Source: Pantoea coffeiphila (lineage in GTDB: Bacteria; Pseudomonadota; Gammaproteobacteria; Enterobacterales; Enterobacteriaceae). Taken from it: DNA of 64,000 bases. How positions within the stretch are numbered: the stretch's first letter is position 1; every line of letters begins with the position of its first letter. Made by a program: the position numbers and the translations under genes. The stretch lies in the NCBI RefSeq assembly GCF_016909495.1, contig NZ_JAFBFW010000001.1, forward strand, positions 868,001 to 932,000, read 5' to 3'. Under the pieces are notes generated by a model that did not search any database, had not been told where the DNA came from, and was given only the letters and a program-made list of their open reading frames with translations. This document shows, piece after piece, positions 36,182-44,482 of this stretch.

Positions 36182-37165
36182 ATGACTCAAGAATTCAATT
36201 TTTCGATTAAAAAAACGCGTTTCGATGAAGACTATAATCCATCAAAAAATACGCGCATCACCACCAACTTTGCTAACCTGGCCCGCGGTGAAACCCGCCA
36301 GCAAAACCTGCGTAATACCCTGGTGATGATGAATAATCGCCTCAATAACCTGGCGCACTGGGATAATCCCAAAAGCGATCGTTATGCTATCGAACTTGAT
36401 ATTATTTCGGTTGATTTAAATATTACTGGCGAAAATCACAACAGTGCTTTCCCGGTGATTGAAATTTTAAAAACTAATATCATTGATAAAGAAACTAACG
36501 AACGCATTGAAGGTATTGTCGGCAATAACTTCTCCTCCTACGTTCGTGATTATGATTTCAGCGTGCTGCTGTCAGAGCATAATAAAGACAAAACGGGATT
36601 CAGCACGCCGGAGAACTTCGGCGATCTGCACGGCAACATTTTTAAATGCTTCGTGAAGTCCGAAACGTATAAAGCGCACTTCTCCAAGCAGCCGGTTATC
36701 TGCCTGAGCGTCTCAAGCAAAAACGTCTACAACCGCACGGGGAATGTCCATCCGGTGCTGGGTATTGAATATCAGCAGGACGAACCGTCCCTGACCGATC
36801 ACTATTTCGCCAAGATGGGCCTGCATGCGCGTTACTTCATGCCTGCAAATAGCGCTGCGCCGCTGGCCTTCTATTTCACCGGCGACCTGCTGAGCGATTA
36901 CACCAATATGGAGCTGATTGCGACCATCAGCACCATGGAAACGTTCCAGAAGATTTACCGCCCTGAGATTTACAATGCCAACTCGGCGGCCGGGCAGTGC
37001 TATCAGCCAAGCCTGAATCATCAGGATCACTCATTAACTCTGATTGTTTACGATCGAGTAGAACGTAGCCAGCTAGCCGTTGAGCAAGGCAAGTTCACCG
37101 AGCTGCACTTTATCAAACCTTATCAGGCCGTTCTTGAAGAATGGTCCGCTGATTACGCTATTTGA
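36182..37165 (+). CDS. mesX: MesX (DUF1852), partner of folate-independent methionine synthase
   Basis: A 327-residue protein of the DUF1852 family (NFSIKKTRFDEDYNPSKNTR, GNNFSSYVRDYDFSVLLSEH, FGDLHGNIFKCFV, GQCYQPSLNHQDHSLTL). Published transposon and complementation work on MesD enzymes showed that MesD needs this protein and oxygen for activity; its chemistry is not known to me beyond that. It lies 27 bases upstream of mesD on the same strand, the usual arrangement. No signal peptide or membrane segment is seen, so it is cytoplasmic. Confidence 0.9.
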   Translation: MTQEFNFSIKKTRFDEDYNPSKNTRITTNFANLARGETRQQNLRNTLVMMNNRLNNLAHWDNPKSDRYAIELDIISVDLNITGENHNSAFPVIEILKTNIIDKETNERIEGIVGNNFSSYVRDYDFSVLLSEHNKDKTGFSTPENFGDLHGNIFKCFVKSETYKAHFSKQPVICLSVSSKNVYNRTGNVHPVLGIEYQQDEPSLTDHYFAKMGLHARYFMPANSAAPLAFYFTGDLLSDYTNMELIATISTMETFQKIYRPEIYNANSAAGQCYQPSLNHQDHSLTLIVYDRVERSQLAVEQGKFTELHFIKPYQAVLEEWSADYAI

Positions 37166-37192
37166 TCCACCCAATATACAAGGTCATTTTTC

Positions 37193-38221
37193 ATGAAAAT
37201 TTTGTTACCTACGTCAACCGCTGGCAGCTTACCGAAACCAACATGGCTGGCACAGCCGGAGACGCTTTGGTCACCGTGGAAATTAGAAGGCGATGAGTTA
37301 ATTGCGGGTAAACAGGATGCTTTACGCCTGACGCTGGATAATCAGGTTCGTGCAGGGATTGATATTGTCAGCGACGGCGAGCAAACCCGTCAGCACTTCG
37401 TGACCACGTTTATTGAACATCTGAGCGGCGTTGATTTTGAAAAGCGCGAAATCGTTCGTATCCGTAATCGTTACGATGCCAGCGTGCCGTCGGTCATTGG
37501 TGAAGTGGTACGTAAAAAACCCGTTTTCGTGGAAGATGCGAAGTTTTTACGCAAGCTGACCGATAAGCAGATTAAGTGGGCGCTGCCGGGTCCAATGACC
37601 ATGATCGACACGCTGTATGATGGTCACTACAAAAGCCGTGAAAAGCTGGCGTGGGAATTCGCTAAGATCCTCAACCAGGAAGCGAAAGAGCTGGAAGCTG
37701 CCGGTGTCGATATCATTCAGTTCGATGAGCCAGCCTTCAACGTCTTCTTCGACGAGGTGAACGACTGGGGCATCGCCGCTCTGGAACGCGCCGTTGAAGG
37801 TCTGAAGTGCGAAACGGCTGTGCATATCTGCTACGGCTATGGCATCAAAGCGAATACCGACTGGAAAAAAACGCTGGGTACCGAGTGGCGCCAGTATGAA
37901 GAAGTGTTCCCGAAACTGCAGAAATCCAGCATCGATATCGTTTCACTGGAGTGCATGAACTCCCGCGTACCGATGGATCTGATTGAGCTGATTCGCGGTA
38001 AAAAAGTGATGGTCGGCGCGATCGATGTGGCCACCAATACCGTCGAGACGCCAGAACAGGTTGCCGATGTGCTGCGTAAAGCGCTGCAGTTCGTGGATGC
38101 CGATAAGCTTTATCCATCAACCAACTGCGGTATGACACCGTTATCTCGTCAGGTTGCAACCGGCAAGCTGGAAGCCCTGAGCGCCGGTGCAGAGATCGTT
38201 CGTAAAGAGCTTTCTGCCTGA
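37193..38221 (+). CDS. mesD: Core methionine synthase MesD (MetE C-terminal-like)
   Basis: A 342-residue enzyme equal to only the catalytic half of MetE. It lacks the N-terminal folate-binding half. The zinc-site motifs are present: AVHICYGYG, CMNSR-containing LECMNSRVPMDLIE and the terminal STNCGMTPLSRQVATGKLEAL with the metal Cys; DGEQTRQHFVTTFIEHLSG binds substrate. It methylates homocysteine to methionine without 5-methyltetrahydrofolate or cobalamin, as shown for the MesD family, and depends on the upstream mesX product. A dispersed repeat follows about 70 bases after the stop. Confidence 0.92.
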   Translation: MKILLPTSTAGSLPKPTWLAQPETLWSPWKLEGDELIAGKQDALRLTLDNQVRAGIDIVSDGEQTRQHFVTTFIEHLSGVDFEKREIVRIRNRYDASVPSVIGEVVRKKPVFVEDAKFLRKLTDKQIKWALPGPMTMIDTLYDGHYKSREKLAWEFAKILNQEAKELEAAGVDIIQFDEPAFNVFFDEVNDWGIAALERAVEGLKCETAVHICYGYGIKANTDWKKTLGTEWRQYEEVFPKLQKSSIDIVSLECMNSRVPMDLIELIRGKKVMVGAIDVATNTVETPEQVADVLRKALQFVDADKLYPSTNCGMTPLSRQVATGKLEALSAGAEIVRKELSA

Positions 38222-38293
38222 TAAACGGATTGTTCAGGCACAGGGATGTGCCGCCTTCTGTGTTCGCTATTTCGCTGAAAAATCGGTGAACGT

Positions 38294-38565
38294 GGCGATC
38301 GTTACGGGCAGATCGCCGGGTCGCCGTGAACCCGGTCCCTGGGGGCTTGGCTGCCGCGTCCATGCGGCAGACACCCAACTAACCTGTCCCGTAACGTTCT
38401 CCCCTTTCATACCATCGCGTGGCTGCCGAAGAAGACACGGTTGTTCAGGCAGCAACGCCGAAGCATCAAGGCAATCGGGGCTGGACGGATAAGCCAGACG
38501 CGGAATCTGCAGCGACTCCCCCCGAGCACAGATACGTGACAGCAGGTCCGCGTTCCGGCCCGCAA
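38294..38565 (+). repeat. Dispersed intergenic repeat, copy B
   Basis: Nearly identical to copy C over the first 215 bases (CGGGCAGATCGCCGGGTCGC to GGGGCTGGACGGATAAGC). It then jumps to CAGACGCGGAA and back to GAGCACA, GTGACAGC and TCCGCGTTCCGG, showing an internal rearrangement at the GATAAGC word. It lies between mesD and the toxin gene end. Confidence 0.88.
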
Positions 38566-38630
38566 GGTGCAGAACCAGAGGCGGCAGGAGCAGGGACTCT
38601 AACGTTATCAATATCTGCTAATTCAGCGGG

Positions 38631-38918
38631 CTATCTCAACCGTTCACTGGCCAGATTATAAACCTCACTACGTTCTCGTTTACCCACCGCGACAACGGCG
38701 ATAATGACTTTATCGTCAATCACCTGATACACCAGACGAAAACCCGACGAGCGAAGTTTAATTTTATAACAATCCTTTACGCCACGAAGTTTGGCCGAGG
38801 GAATATGTGGATTATCACAGCATTTCTTCAGTTTCTTAGCAAACTGCTGTTGAATGGTCTTATCCAGCTTCTGCCACTCTTTCAGCGCATCTTCCCTGAA
38901 TTTAACCGTATACCTCAT
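38631..38918 (-). CDS. RelE/ParE-superfamily toxin
   Basis: A 95-residue mRNA-interferase-like toxin: MRYTVKFREDALKEWQKLD, then FAKKLKKCCDNP, AKLRGVKDCYKIKLRSSGFR, LVYQVIDDKVIIAVVAVGKR. The basic residues and the RLVYQV strand are typical of RelE proteins that cut mRNA at the ribosome. It overlaps the antitoxin gene by four bases (ATGA), a standard coupling that keeps antitoxin first. The pair is flanked by two direct copies of the dispersed repeat. Toxicity is predicted from the family. Confidence 0.9.
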   Translation of the reverse strand: MRYTVKFREDALKEWQKLDKTIQQQFAKKLKKCCDNPHIPSAKLRGVKDCYKIKLRSSGFRLVYQVIDDKVIIAVVAVGKRERSEVYNLASERLR

Positions 38919-39166
38919 AGGTAACTGTCCAGATCCACATCAATCAGGGGTTGATTACTGCGCTCGGTCACCAGTTTTACCAGTTCATTATCGTCGAGCG
39001 CTTCGAGTATTTTCTCGTACAGTTCCGCAGGCACGCAGTAAAAAGCGGGTTGATTACGATTTAAAATAGCAACCGGGTAACCCTCTCCTGCGTTAACAGT
39101 TGCCATTGGATTCTTCTTCAGCTCGCTAACGCTGGCACTGGTGTCGCTTAAAATAAGGTGTGGCAT
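38915..39166 (-). CDS. Phd/YefM-type antitoxin
   Basis: An 83-residue antitoxin. The N-terminal DNA-binding part (ILSDTSASVSELKKNPMATV, then GYPVAILNRNQPAFYCVPAE) is Phd/YefM-like, as in StbD; the C-terminal acidic helix (LVKLVTERSNQPLIDVDLDS) should neutralise the toxin. AAAGG precedes the ATG. Two near-identical palindromic boxes upstream are its likely operators, so it should repress its own operon. Confidence 0.9.
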   Translation of the reverse strand: MPHLILSDTSASVSELKKNPMATVNAGEGYPVAILNRNQPAFYCVPAELYEKILEALDDNELVKLVTERSNQPLIDVDLDSYL

Positions 39167-39182
39167 GGGAGTACCTTTCGAG

Positions 39183-39231
39183 ACTGTTTAACAGGTCTTT
39201 AAAGTACAAAATAAAAGACTGGTTAACAAGT
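39183..39231 (-). promoter_or_regulatory. Promoter and operators of the toxin-antitoxin operon
   Basis: Two similar boxes, ACTGTTTAACAGGT (39183-39196) and ACTGGTTAACAAGT (39218-39231), lie 35 bases apart. On the minus strand TTGTTA, 17 bases, TACTTT forms a promoter between and over them. Antitoxin binding would block it. Confidence 0.55.
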
Positions 39232-39309
39232 ACTGGATTGGCTGTTTTCGCGGCGAGATCAGTGAATGGGTTGACCGTTACGGTCAGATCTCGGCAGGTT
39301 CTGTAGATA

Positions 39310-39605
39310 GGGCGACCGTTACGGGCAGATCGCCGGGTCGCCGTGAACCCGGTCCCTGGGGGCTTGACTGCCGCGTCCATGCGGCAGACACCCGGCTAAC
39401 CTGTCCCGTAACGTTCTCCCCTTTCAGACCATCGCGTGGCTGCCGAAGAAGACACGATTGTTCAGGCAGCAACGCCGAAGCATCAAGGCAATCGGGGCTG
39501 GACGGATAAGCGGACCGTCCGCGCACAAGGATCTGCGAGGCCGAGCGGACAGGGACGTGGCAGCGGGTCCGCTTTCCGGCCAGCCCCGATAAGCCAGACG
39601 CGGAA
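39310..39605 (+). repeat. Dispersed intergenic repeat, copy C
   Basis: The most regular copy, from GGGCGACCGTTACGGGCAG to GATAAGCCAGACGCGGAA, in the same direction as copy B. It lies between the antitoxin promoter and the end of the ABC ATPase gene. Confidence 0.88.
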
Positions 39606-39663
39606 CCCTATAGCGATTTAATCTCCCTCTGATATGCAGATCGACGAATCTGAAGCAACTGAA

Positions 39664-41109
39664 TCAACCGTCCGCACCCACCAGAGCCACCGTCGACCGC
39701 CCCATATCCTGAACCACTTCCTCACCGCCAAAACGAATCCGCCGATGGCTAATCCGATCGATTAACGCCTCATCGTGACTTACCACCAGCAGGGCACAGT
39801 TCTGCTCCGCCGCCACTTCCACCATCAGCTCCACCGTCTGCTGCTGGGTCAACACATCGAGGCGCGAGGTCGGTTCGTCGGCAAAAAGAAACACCGGATC
39901 GAGCAGCAGCACGCGCAGCAGCGCAAAGCGCTGAAGTTCACCGCCGGAAATCTCACCGGGCAAACGATCCAGCAGCACAGGCTGCAGCTTCAGGCGCGCC
40001 ATCAGCGGTGCAATACGCCCGGCATCCAGCTTATGCTGGCGTACCACATCCGCCAGCGCCTGGCGCAGCGTCACCCGGGGCGCAAAGGCCGAAGGCGGGT
40101 CCTGGAAGATTTTCTGGTACTTCACCGCCGCCAGCCGACGATCGCGCTGAACCTCACCGCCGTCGGCGGCCAGCAGCCCAAGCAGGATATCGCCAAAGCT
40201 GCTTTTACCGCAGCCGCTCGGCCCGGTAATACCAATCACCTCTCCGGCATGCACCCTCAGCGACTGCCCGGAAAAGAGCTGCCTGCCACCGCGCGTTTTG
40301 CTCAGGTTTTTTGCCTCCAGCACCACCTGACCGCCGTGCGGCCTGTGTTCCCGCAGCGGCCAGCGGCTCGGATCGGCAGCCAGCAGCTGGCGGGTATACG
40401 GATGCTGAGGATGATTCAGCACCTGATCCGCCCTGCCGCGTTCGATAATCTTACCGTGCAGCATCACCGCCACTTCACCGCCAATCTGCCGCGCCAGTTC
40501 AATGTCGTGGGTGATGGTGAACAACCCACCGCCCGCCCGAACTTCCTGCATCAGCAGCGCGATAACCTCATCGCGGCGCGCCACGTCCAGCCCTTTGGTC
40601 GGCTCATCGGCGACGATAATCTGCGCCCCGCCCGCCCGCGCGGCGGCGAAGGCCACGCGCTGGGCCATGCCGCCGGAGAGCGCCTGCGGCAGGCGAGCCG
40701 CAGCGTGCCCGACGCCCAGCGCGTCCAGATCGTCCCTGGCCGCCCGCAGCGCCGGGCTTTTTTCCATACCCCGCACGTAGCGATAACCTTCCGCCACCTG
40801 CTGTTCAGCCCGCATGGTCGGATCAAGCGCCAGCCACGGCTCCTGCGGCAGGATCCCCAACCGGTGCCCCCACAGCACCATCGCCGGACGGCCAGCCAGA
40901 TCGTACGCTTCACCGTCAATTCGCAGCGTGCCGCTGGCAGCCAGTCCGATCGGCAACGTCCCAATCACCGCCTGGGCCAGCAGGCTTTTCCCCGAGCCGG
41001 TTTCGCCCAACAGGGTAAAGGGTTCACCGGGGTTCAGCACAAATGACAGCGGTTCAACCACCACGCCGTCACCGCTGACTGCGGCATTTTCAATCTCCAG
41101 CAGGCTCAT
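39664..41109 (-). CDS. Peptide/nickel-type ABC transporter ATPase, two domains fused
   Basis: A 481-residue protein equal to fused DppD and DppF. Domain 1 has Walker A GETGSGKS, the signature LSGGMAQRVAFAAARAGG and VADEPTKGLD, and ends with the family-specific HPQHPYTRQLLAADP. Domain 2 has GPSGCGKSS, ISGGELQRFALLR and FADEPTSRLD. It provides energy for the two permeases encoded upstream. Its ATG overlaps the permease stop by four bases. Fused ATPases of this kind occur in importers for peptides, nickel, opines and opine-type metallophores; which applies here is not shown by the gene itself. Confidence 0.92.
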   Translation of the reverse strand: MSLLEIENAAVSGDGVVVEPLSFVLNPGEPFTLLGETGSGKSLLAQAVIGTLPIGLAASGTLRIDGEAYDLAGRPAMVLWGHRLGILPQEPWLALDPTMRAEQQVAEGYRYVRGMEKSPALRAARDDLDALGVGHAAARLPQALSGGMAQRVAFAAARAGGAQIIVADEPTKGLDVARRDEVIALLMQEVRAGGGLFTITHDIELARQIGGEVAVMLHGKIIERGRADQVLNHPQHPYTRQLLAADPSRWPLREHRPHGGQVVLEAKNLSKTRGGRQLFSGQSLRVHAGEVIGITGPSGCGKSSFGDILLGLLAADGGEVQRDRRLAAVKYQKIFQDPPSAFAPRVTLRQALADVVRQHKLDAGRIAPLMARLKLQPVLLDRLPGEISGGELQRFALLRVLLLDPVFLFADEPTSRLDVLTQQQTVELMVEVAAEQNCALLVVSHDEALIDRISHRRIRFGGEEVVQDMGRSTVALVGADG

Positions 41110-41906
41110 GCTTTCTCCTTCCCTGCCAGCAGCAGCAGGCTTAATACCAGTAAAAATACCACCGCCACCGGCTGCAGCAGCGCGTACGGCGCTTCGTCAT
41201 AGTACGGCAGCATTTCGGTCATCATCAGCCCCAGCTCCGGGGTGGGCGGACGCACGCCGACGCTGACAAAGCCCAGCGCTGCAATCGCCATAATCGCGCT
41301 GGCGGCACCGAAGGCACCGACGGTCAGCACCATGGGTGCCATTTCCGGCCACAGGTGGCGGCGGAAAATCGTCCACGGACCAAAGCCCAGCAGGCGCGAA
41401 GCCTGCACCGCCGGTGAGTTCAGTATCGGCCGGGCAATCGCACGGCTCAGACGAAAATACTCCACCCACAGCAGCAGCGAGATGCCGACATACAGCATCA
41501 GCGCCGAATCCGGCACCAGCGCGGTAAGCAGCAGAACCAGCAGCAGGCCCGGCAGCGCAAGAAACGTATCCGACAGCAGGCCGATGCCGCGATCGACTAT
41601 TCCACCCCGCCACGCCGCCAGCACGCCCAGCAGGATTCCGGGGATCATCGCACTCAGCACGCTGACCAGCGCCAGGCCAAGCGACAGCCGAATAGCCGAC
41701 GTCAGGCGGGCAAACAGCGAGCGGCCAAGGTGATCGTAGCCAAACGGCGACTGCCATTCCGGCCACTGTAGCGCCAGCATCAGCTGCTGACGCACCGGGT
41801 CCTGCGGCCAGATTAACGGCAGCACAAAAGCAAAGATCAGCAGGAGCAGGAGGATCGCCGCCCCAGCCAGCTGGGCGCGTGAGGCCTTTCGTAACAGCGT
41901 CATCAT
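41106..41906 (-). CDS. Peptide/nickel-type ABC permease, DppC-like
   Basis: A 266-residue inner-membrane permease with five to six hydrophobic segments. It has the N-terminal PVRQQLMLALQWPEWQSPFG-like stretch including FGYDHLGRSLFARL, a DppC hallmark, and the coupling loop region EYFRLSRAIARPILNSPAV. The ATG pair at 41906/41903 follows GGAG and overlaps the stop of the other permease gene by four bases. It pairs with the DppB-like permease to form the channel. Confidence 0.9.
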   Translation of the reverse strand: MMTLLRKASRAQLAGAAILLLLLIFAFVLPLIWPQDPVRQQLMLALQWPEWQSPFGYDHLGRSLFARLTSAIRLSLGLALVSVLSAMIPGILLGVLAAWRGGIVDRGIGLLSDTFLALPGLLLVLLLTALVPDSALMLYVGISLLLWVEYFRLSRAIARPILNSPAVQASRLLGFGPWTIFRRHLWPEMAPMVLTVGAFGAASAIMAIAALGFVSVGVRPPTPELGLMMTEMLPYYDEAPYALLQPVAVVFLLVLSLLLLAGKEKA

Positions 41907-42838
41907 GCGGTTTTTCTCCGTGGGTCCAGCAGGTAGCACAGGCCGTCGCTCAACGCATTAAGCAATACAAACATCAGCCCCATAATCAGCGCGGTCCCCT
42001 GAATCATCGGCACGTCGCGGTGGAAAATGGCATGCACCAGCGCGTGACCAATTCCGGGCCAGGCGAACAGGGTTTCCACCACGATCACCCCTTCAACCAG
42101 ATAGATAAACTGCACGCTCAGATAAGTGACCACCGGTACGCTGACATTGCGCAGGCCGTGCCGCCAGAACAGTGTTCCCGGCTTCAGGCCTTTGGTGCGG
42201 CCAAAGCTGTACCACTGTGATCCCGTCACCTGACGCATAGCATTACGCGCCACCCGGCTGGAAACTGCAGCCAGCCCCAGCGCCAGCGTCAGCGCGGGCA
42301 GCAGCACGTGCTCAGCATCGCCGTATCCGGCGGCGGGCAGCAGGCCAAGCCCCAGCGCGAAGATCAGGACCAGGATCAGCCCCAGCACGAAGTGCGGCAG
42401 CGCACGCAGCGTGGTGGAGATCGCCAGCAGCAGGCGATCCAGCTTACCGCCGGGGGACAGCCCGGCAATAATGCCCAGCGGCGGCCCCATCAGCAGCGAC
42501 AGCAGCAGGGCCACCGCCGCCAGATGCATTGTCTGCCCCAGCTGATGGGCAATCTCGCCCATCACCGGCTCGCCGGAGACCAGCGAATTACCAGGATTAA
42601 AGCGCAGCAGCTGCATAAACCAGTCGGCCAGTGCCTGCCAGGCCGGGCGATCCAGCCCCAGCTCCTGCTGTACGGCCTGCGCGGCAGCGGCATCGACGCG
42701 GTCGTAACCGTAGCGCCCGGCGGCGATGCGATAGGCGACATCACCGGGCAGCATGCGCATCAGCACGAAGGTCAGACCGCCCACCAGCAGCGCCACCAGT
42801 CCGGCCTGCAGCAGACGGAAACCGAGCAGACGGATCAT
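41903..42838 (-). CDS. Peptide/nickel-type ABC permease, DppB-like
   Basis: A 311-residue permease with the DppB/NikB layout: an N-terminal segment (LLGFRLLQAGLVALLVGGLT), the GNSLVSGEPVMGEIAHQLGQ region typical of the family before helix 2, and the coupling block SSRVARNAMRQVTGSQWYSF. The ATG overlaps the binding-protein stop by four bases. It forms the transport channel with the DppC-like protein. Confidence 0.9.
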   Translation of the reverse strand: MIRLLGFRLLQAGLVALLVGGLTFVLMRMLPGDVAYRIAAGRYGYDRVDAAAAQAVQQELGLDRPAWQALADWFMQLLRFNPGNSLVSGEPVMGEIAHQLGQTMHLAAVALLLSLLMGPPLGIIAGLSPGGKLDRLLLAISTTLRALPHFVLGLILVLIFALGLGLLPAAGYGDAEHVLLPALTLALGLAAVSSRVARNAMRQVTGSQWYSFGRTKGLKPGTLFWRHGLRNVSVPVVTYLSVQFIYLVEGVIVVETLFAWPGIGHALVHAIFHRDVPMIQGTALIMGLMFVLLNALSDGLCYLLDPRRKTA

Positions 42839-44358
42839 TCACGCCACCTCATTTTTTCCAGCCCGAAGGTGCGTTCAAACGGATCGAGAGCGGCGCCGCT
42901 CAGGCGCGATGACACCGCCGCCGTTTGCTGATACCACGCCACCGGAATGGTCGGCAGTTCGGTTTGCAGAATGCGCGTCAGCTGCTGACGTTCTGCGTCG
43001 CTGTCTTGCGGATTGCTGCCGCGCACCAGCTGGGCCAGGGTTTGATTGAAAGTGGCGTCAGACCAGTTCATCGCGCCCCAGTCTCCGCCCTGCGGCGGGT
43101 AGTCCTGTAGCAGCGTGCCGAGCGGGTCCGGCGTCAGAGCAAAGTTACGCGCCACCAGTCCCAGCTCCATCGAGCCATCGTGATGCTTTAAGGCGATTTC
43201 GCCGGAGTTGGTCGAGTTAATGGTTAACTGCACGCCGATTTCGCGCAGCTGCTGCTGGATCGCGGCGGCAATCAGCGGCAGCTCCGGGCGATCGGGATAG
43301 GTGGTCAGCGTCAGCGAGAACGGCCTGCCGTCGCGTTGCAGAATACCGTCAGCGCCCGGCTGCCAGCCCAGCTGCGCCAGCAGTTCGCGCGCGCGGGCAG
43401 TATCGGTGGTCAGCGGTGCCAGGCTGGCGTTATGCCACTGCGCCACCGACGGTGGGAACAGCTGACCGGCCGCTGCCGGATAGCGCAGAATAGCGCGGGC
43501 AATCCCTTCTCGATCGATCGCCAGGCTCAGCGCCTGACGCACACGGACATCGTTCAGCAGCGGATGCCCGGCGTTAACTTTCACCAGTACCGTGCGCGGA
43601 ATCGACACCGCCAGCAGGGTCAGCTGTGGGTTTTTCTTTAGCCTGGCGCGGCTGGCGGGATCGAGGTTAAACACCATATCGGCATCGCCGCTTTCGGCCA
43701 TCAGCGCGCGGGTTTCCGCACGGCTCGCCGACATATAGCTGGCCTGTTCAATGGCCGGTTTATCGCCCCAGTAGCCGTCATAGCGGCTGACGGTCAGCTT
43801 TTGCGGCGCCTGTAATGAGGTCAGGCGGTACGGCCCGCTGCCGATCACCTGCACCACTTTATGTTCAGCGTTATAGGATGCAGGCGCGAGGATCTGCGCG
43901 CGGTTTTCGGTCAGCAGCCCCAGCAGCGGGGTAAACGGCTGGCTGAGGGTAATCACCACCTCCCCCGTTTCGGCGCGGATAGCGGTAATCGGAGCTTTAT
44001 CCAGCAGGCCCGGCTGGCTGCGCGCCACGTCCAGCGCGTTAACCACGCTGTCGGCGGTCAGCGGGCTGCCGTCGTGGAAGGTGACGCCGGAACGCAGAGT
44101 GAAGCGCCACGTCAGGCCATCGTCGCTGACCTTCCAGCTGCTGGCCAGGCCCGGCAGCGGTTTCCCGGCGGCATCGGCATTAATCAGCGTTTCAACAATC
44201 GACATTTTCAGGAAGATGTCGCCCGACAGCGTGGGGTCGGTGCCTTTAATTTCAAACGGGGCCACCAGCTTCGCCACGCGCGGAGCATCCGCGAAGGCAC
44301 CCGCCGAAACGGCGGTCAGCATCAGCGCCAGCAGCGGCGATAAAACAGTTTTGCGCAT
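42835..44358 (-). CDS. Peptide/nickel-type ABC periplasmic binding protein (SBP family 5)
   Basis: A 507-residue exported protein: signal peptide ending AGAFA-DAP, then the SBP_bac_5 fold (LASSWKVSDDGLTWRFTLRS, GVTFHDGSPLTADSVVNALD, GSGPYRLTSLQAP, VRQALSLAIDREGIARAIL). NikA, DppA and CntA belong here. It is first of four genes coupled by ATGA overlaps. A Zur-box-like sequence lies 66-88 bases upstream, which hints at a metal or metallophore ligand, but no metallophore synthase genes adjoin. Peptide or opine binding remains equally possible. Confidence 0.88.
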   Translation of the reverse strand: MRKTVLSPLLALMLTAVSAGAFADAPRVAKLVAPFEIKGTDPTLSGDIFLKMSIVETLINADAAGKPLPGLASSWKVSDDGLTWRFTLRSGVTFHDGSPLTADSVVNALDVARSQPGLLDKAPITAIRAETGEVVITLSQPFTPLLGLLTENRAQILAPASYNAEHKVVQVIGSGPYRLTSLQAPQKLTVSRYDGYWGDKPAIEQASYMSASRAETRALMAESGDADMVFNLDPASRARLKKNPQLTLLAVSIPRTVLVKVNAGHPLLNDVRVRQALSLAIDREGIARAILRYPAAAGQLFPPSVAQWHNASLAPLTTDTARARELLAQLGWQPGADGILQRDGRPFSLTLTTYPDRPELPLIAAAIQQQLREIGVQLTINSTNSGEIALKHHDGSMELGLVARNFALTPDPLGTLLQDYPPQGGDWGAMNWSDATFNQTLAQLVRGSNPQDSDAERQQLTRILQTELPTIPVAWYQQTAAVSSRLSGAALDPFERTFGLEKMRWRE

Positions 44359-44423
44359 CAGAATATCAATCCTTAATCCAGAGAAAATGGAACAGCGCAG
44401 ACAAACGCCTGCGCCGGGGATGA

Positions 44424-44446
44424 TATCCGTTACTTTATAACATTAC
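44424..44446 (-). promoter_or_regulatory. Zur-box-like sequence upstream of the ABC operon
   Basis: Minus strand GTAATGTTATA followed by AAGTAACGGATA: the left half matches the enterobacterial Zur half-site GAAATGTTATA at 10 of 11 positions. The right half is weak (about five of eleven). It lies between the melB end and the binding-protein gene. Confidence 0.35.
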
Positions 44447-44482
44447 AATTGGAAATCAGCGGTTACATTTCGCCATGCGGAT

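Noticed and set aside
39775..41046. Long open frame of 423 codons antisense to the fused ABC ATPase
   Set aside because: The ATPase strand has all Walker and signature motifs; the antisense frame has no recognisable domain or start signal.
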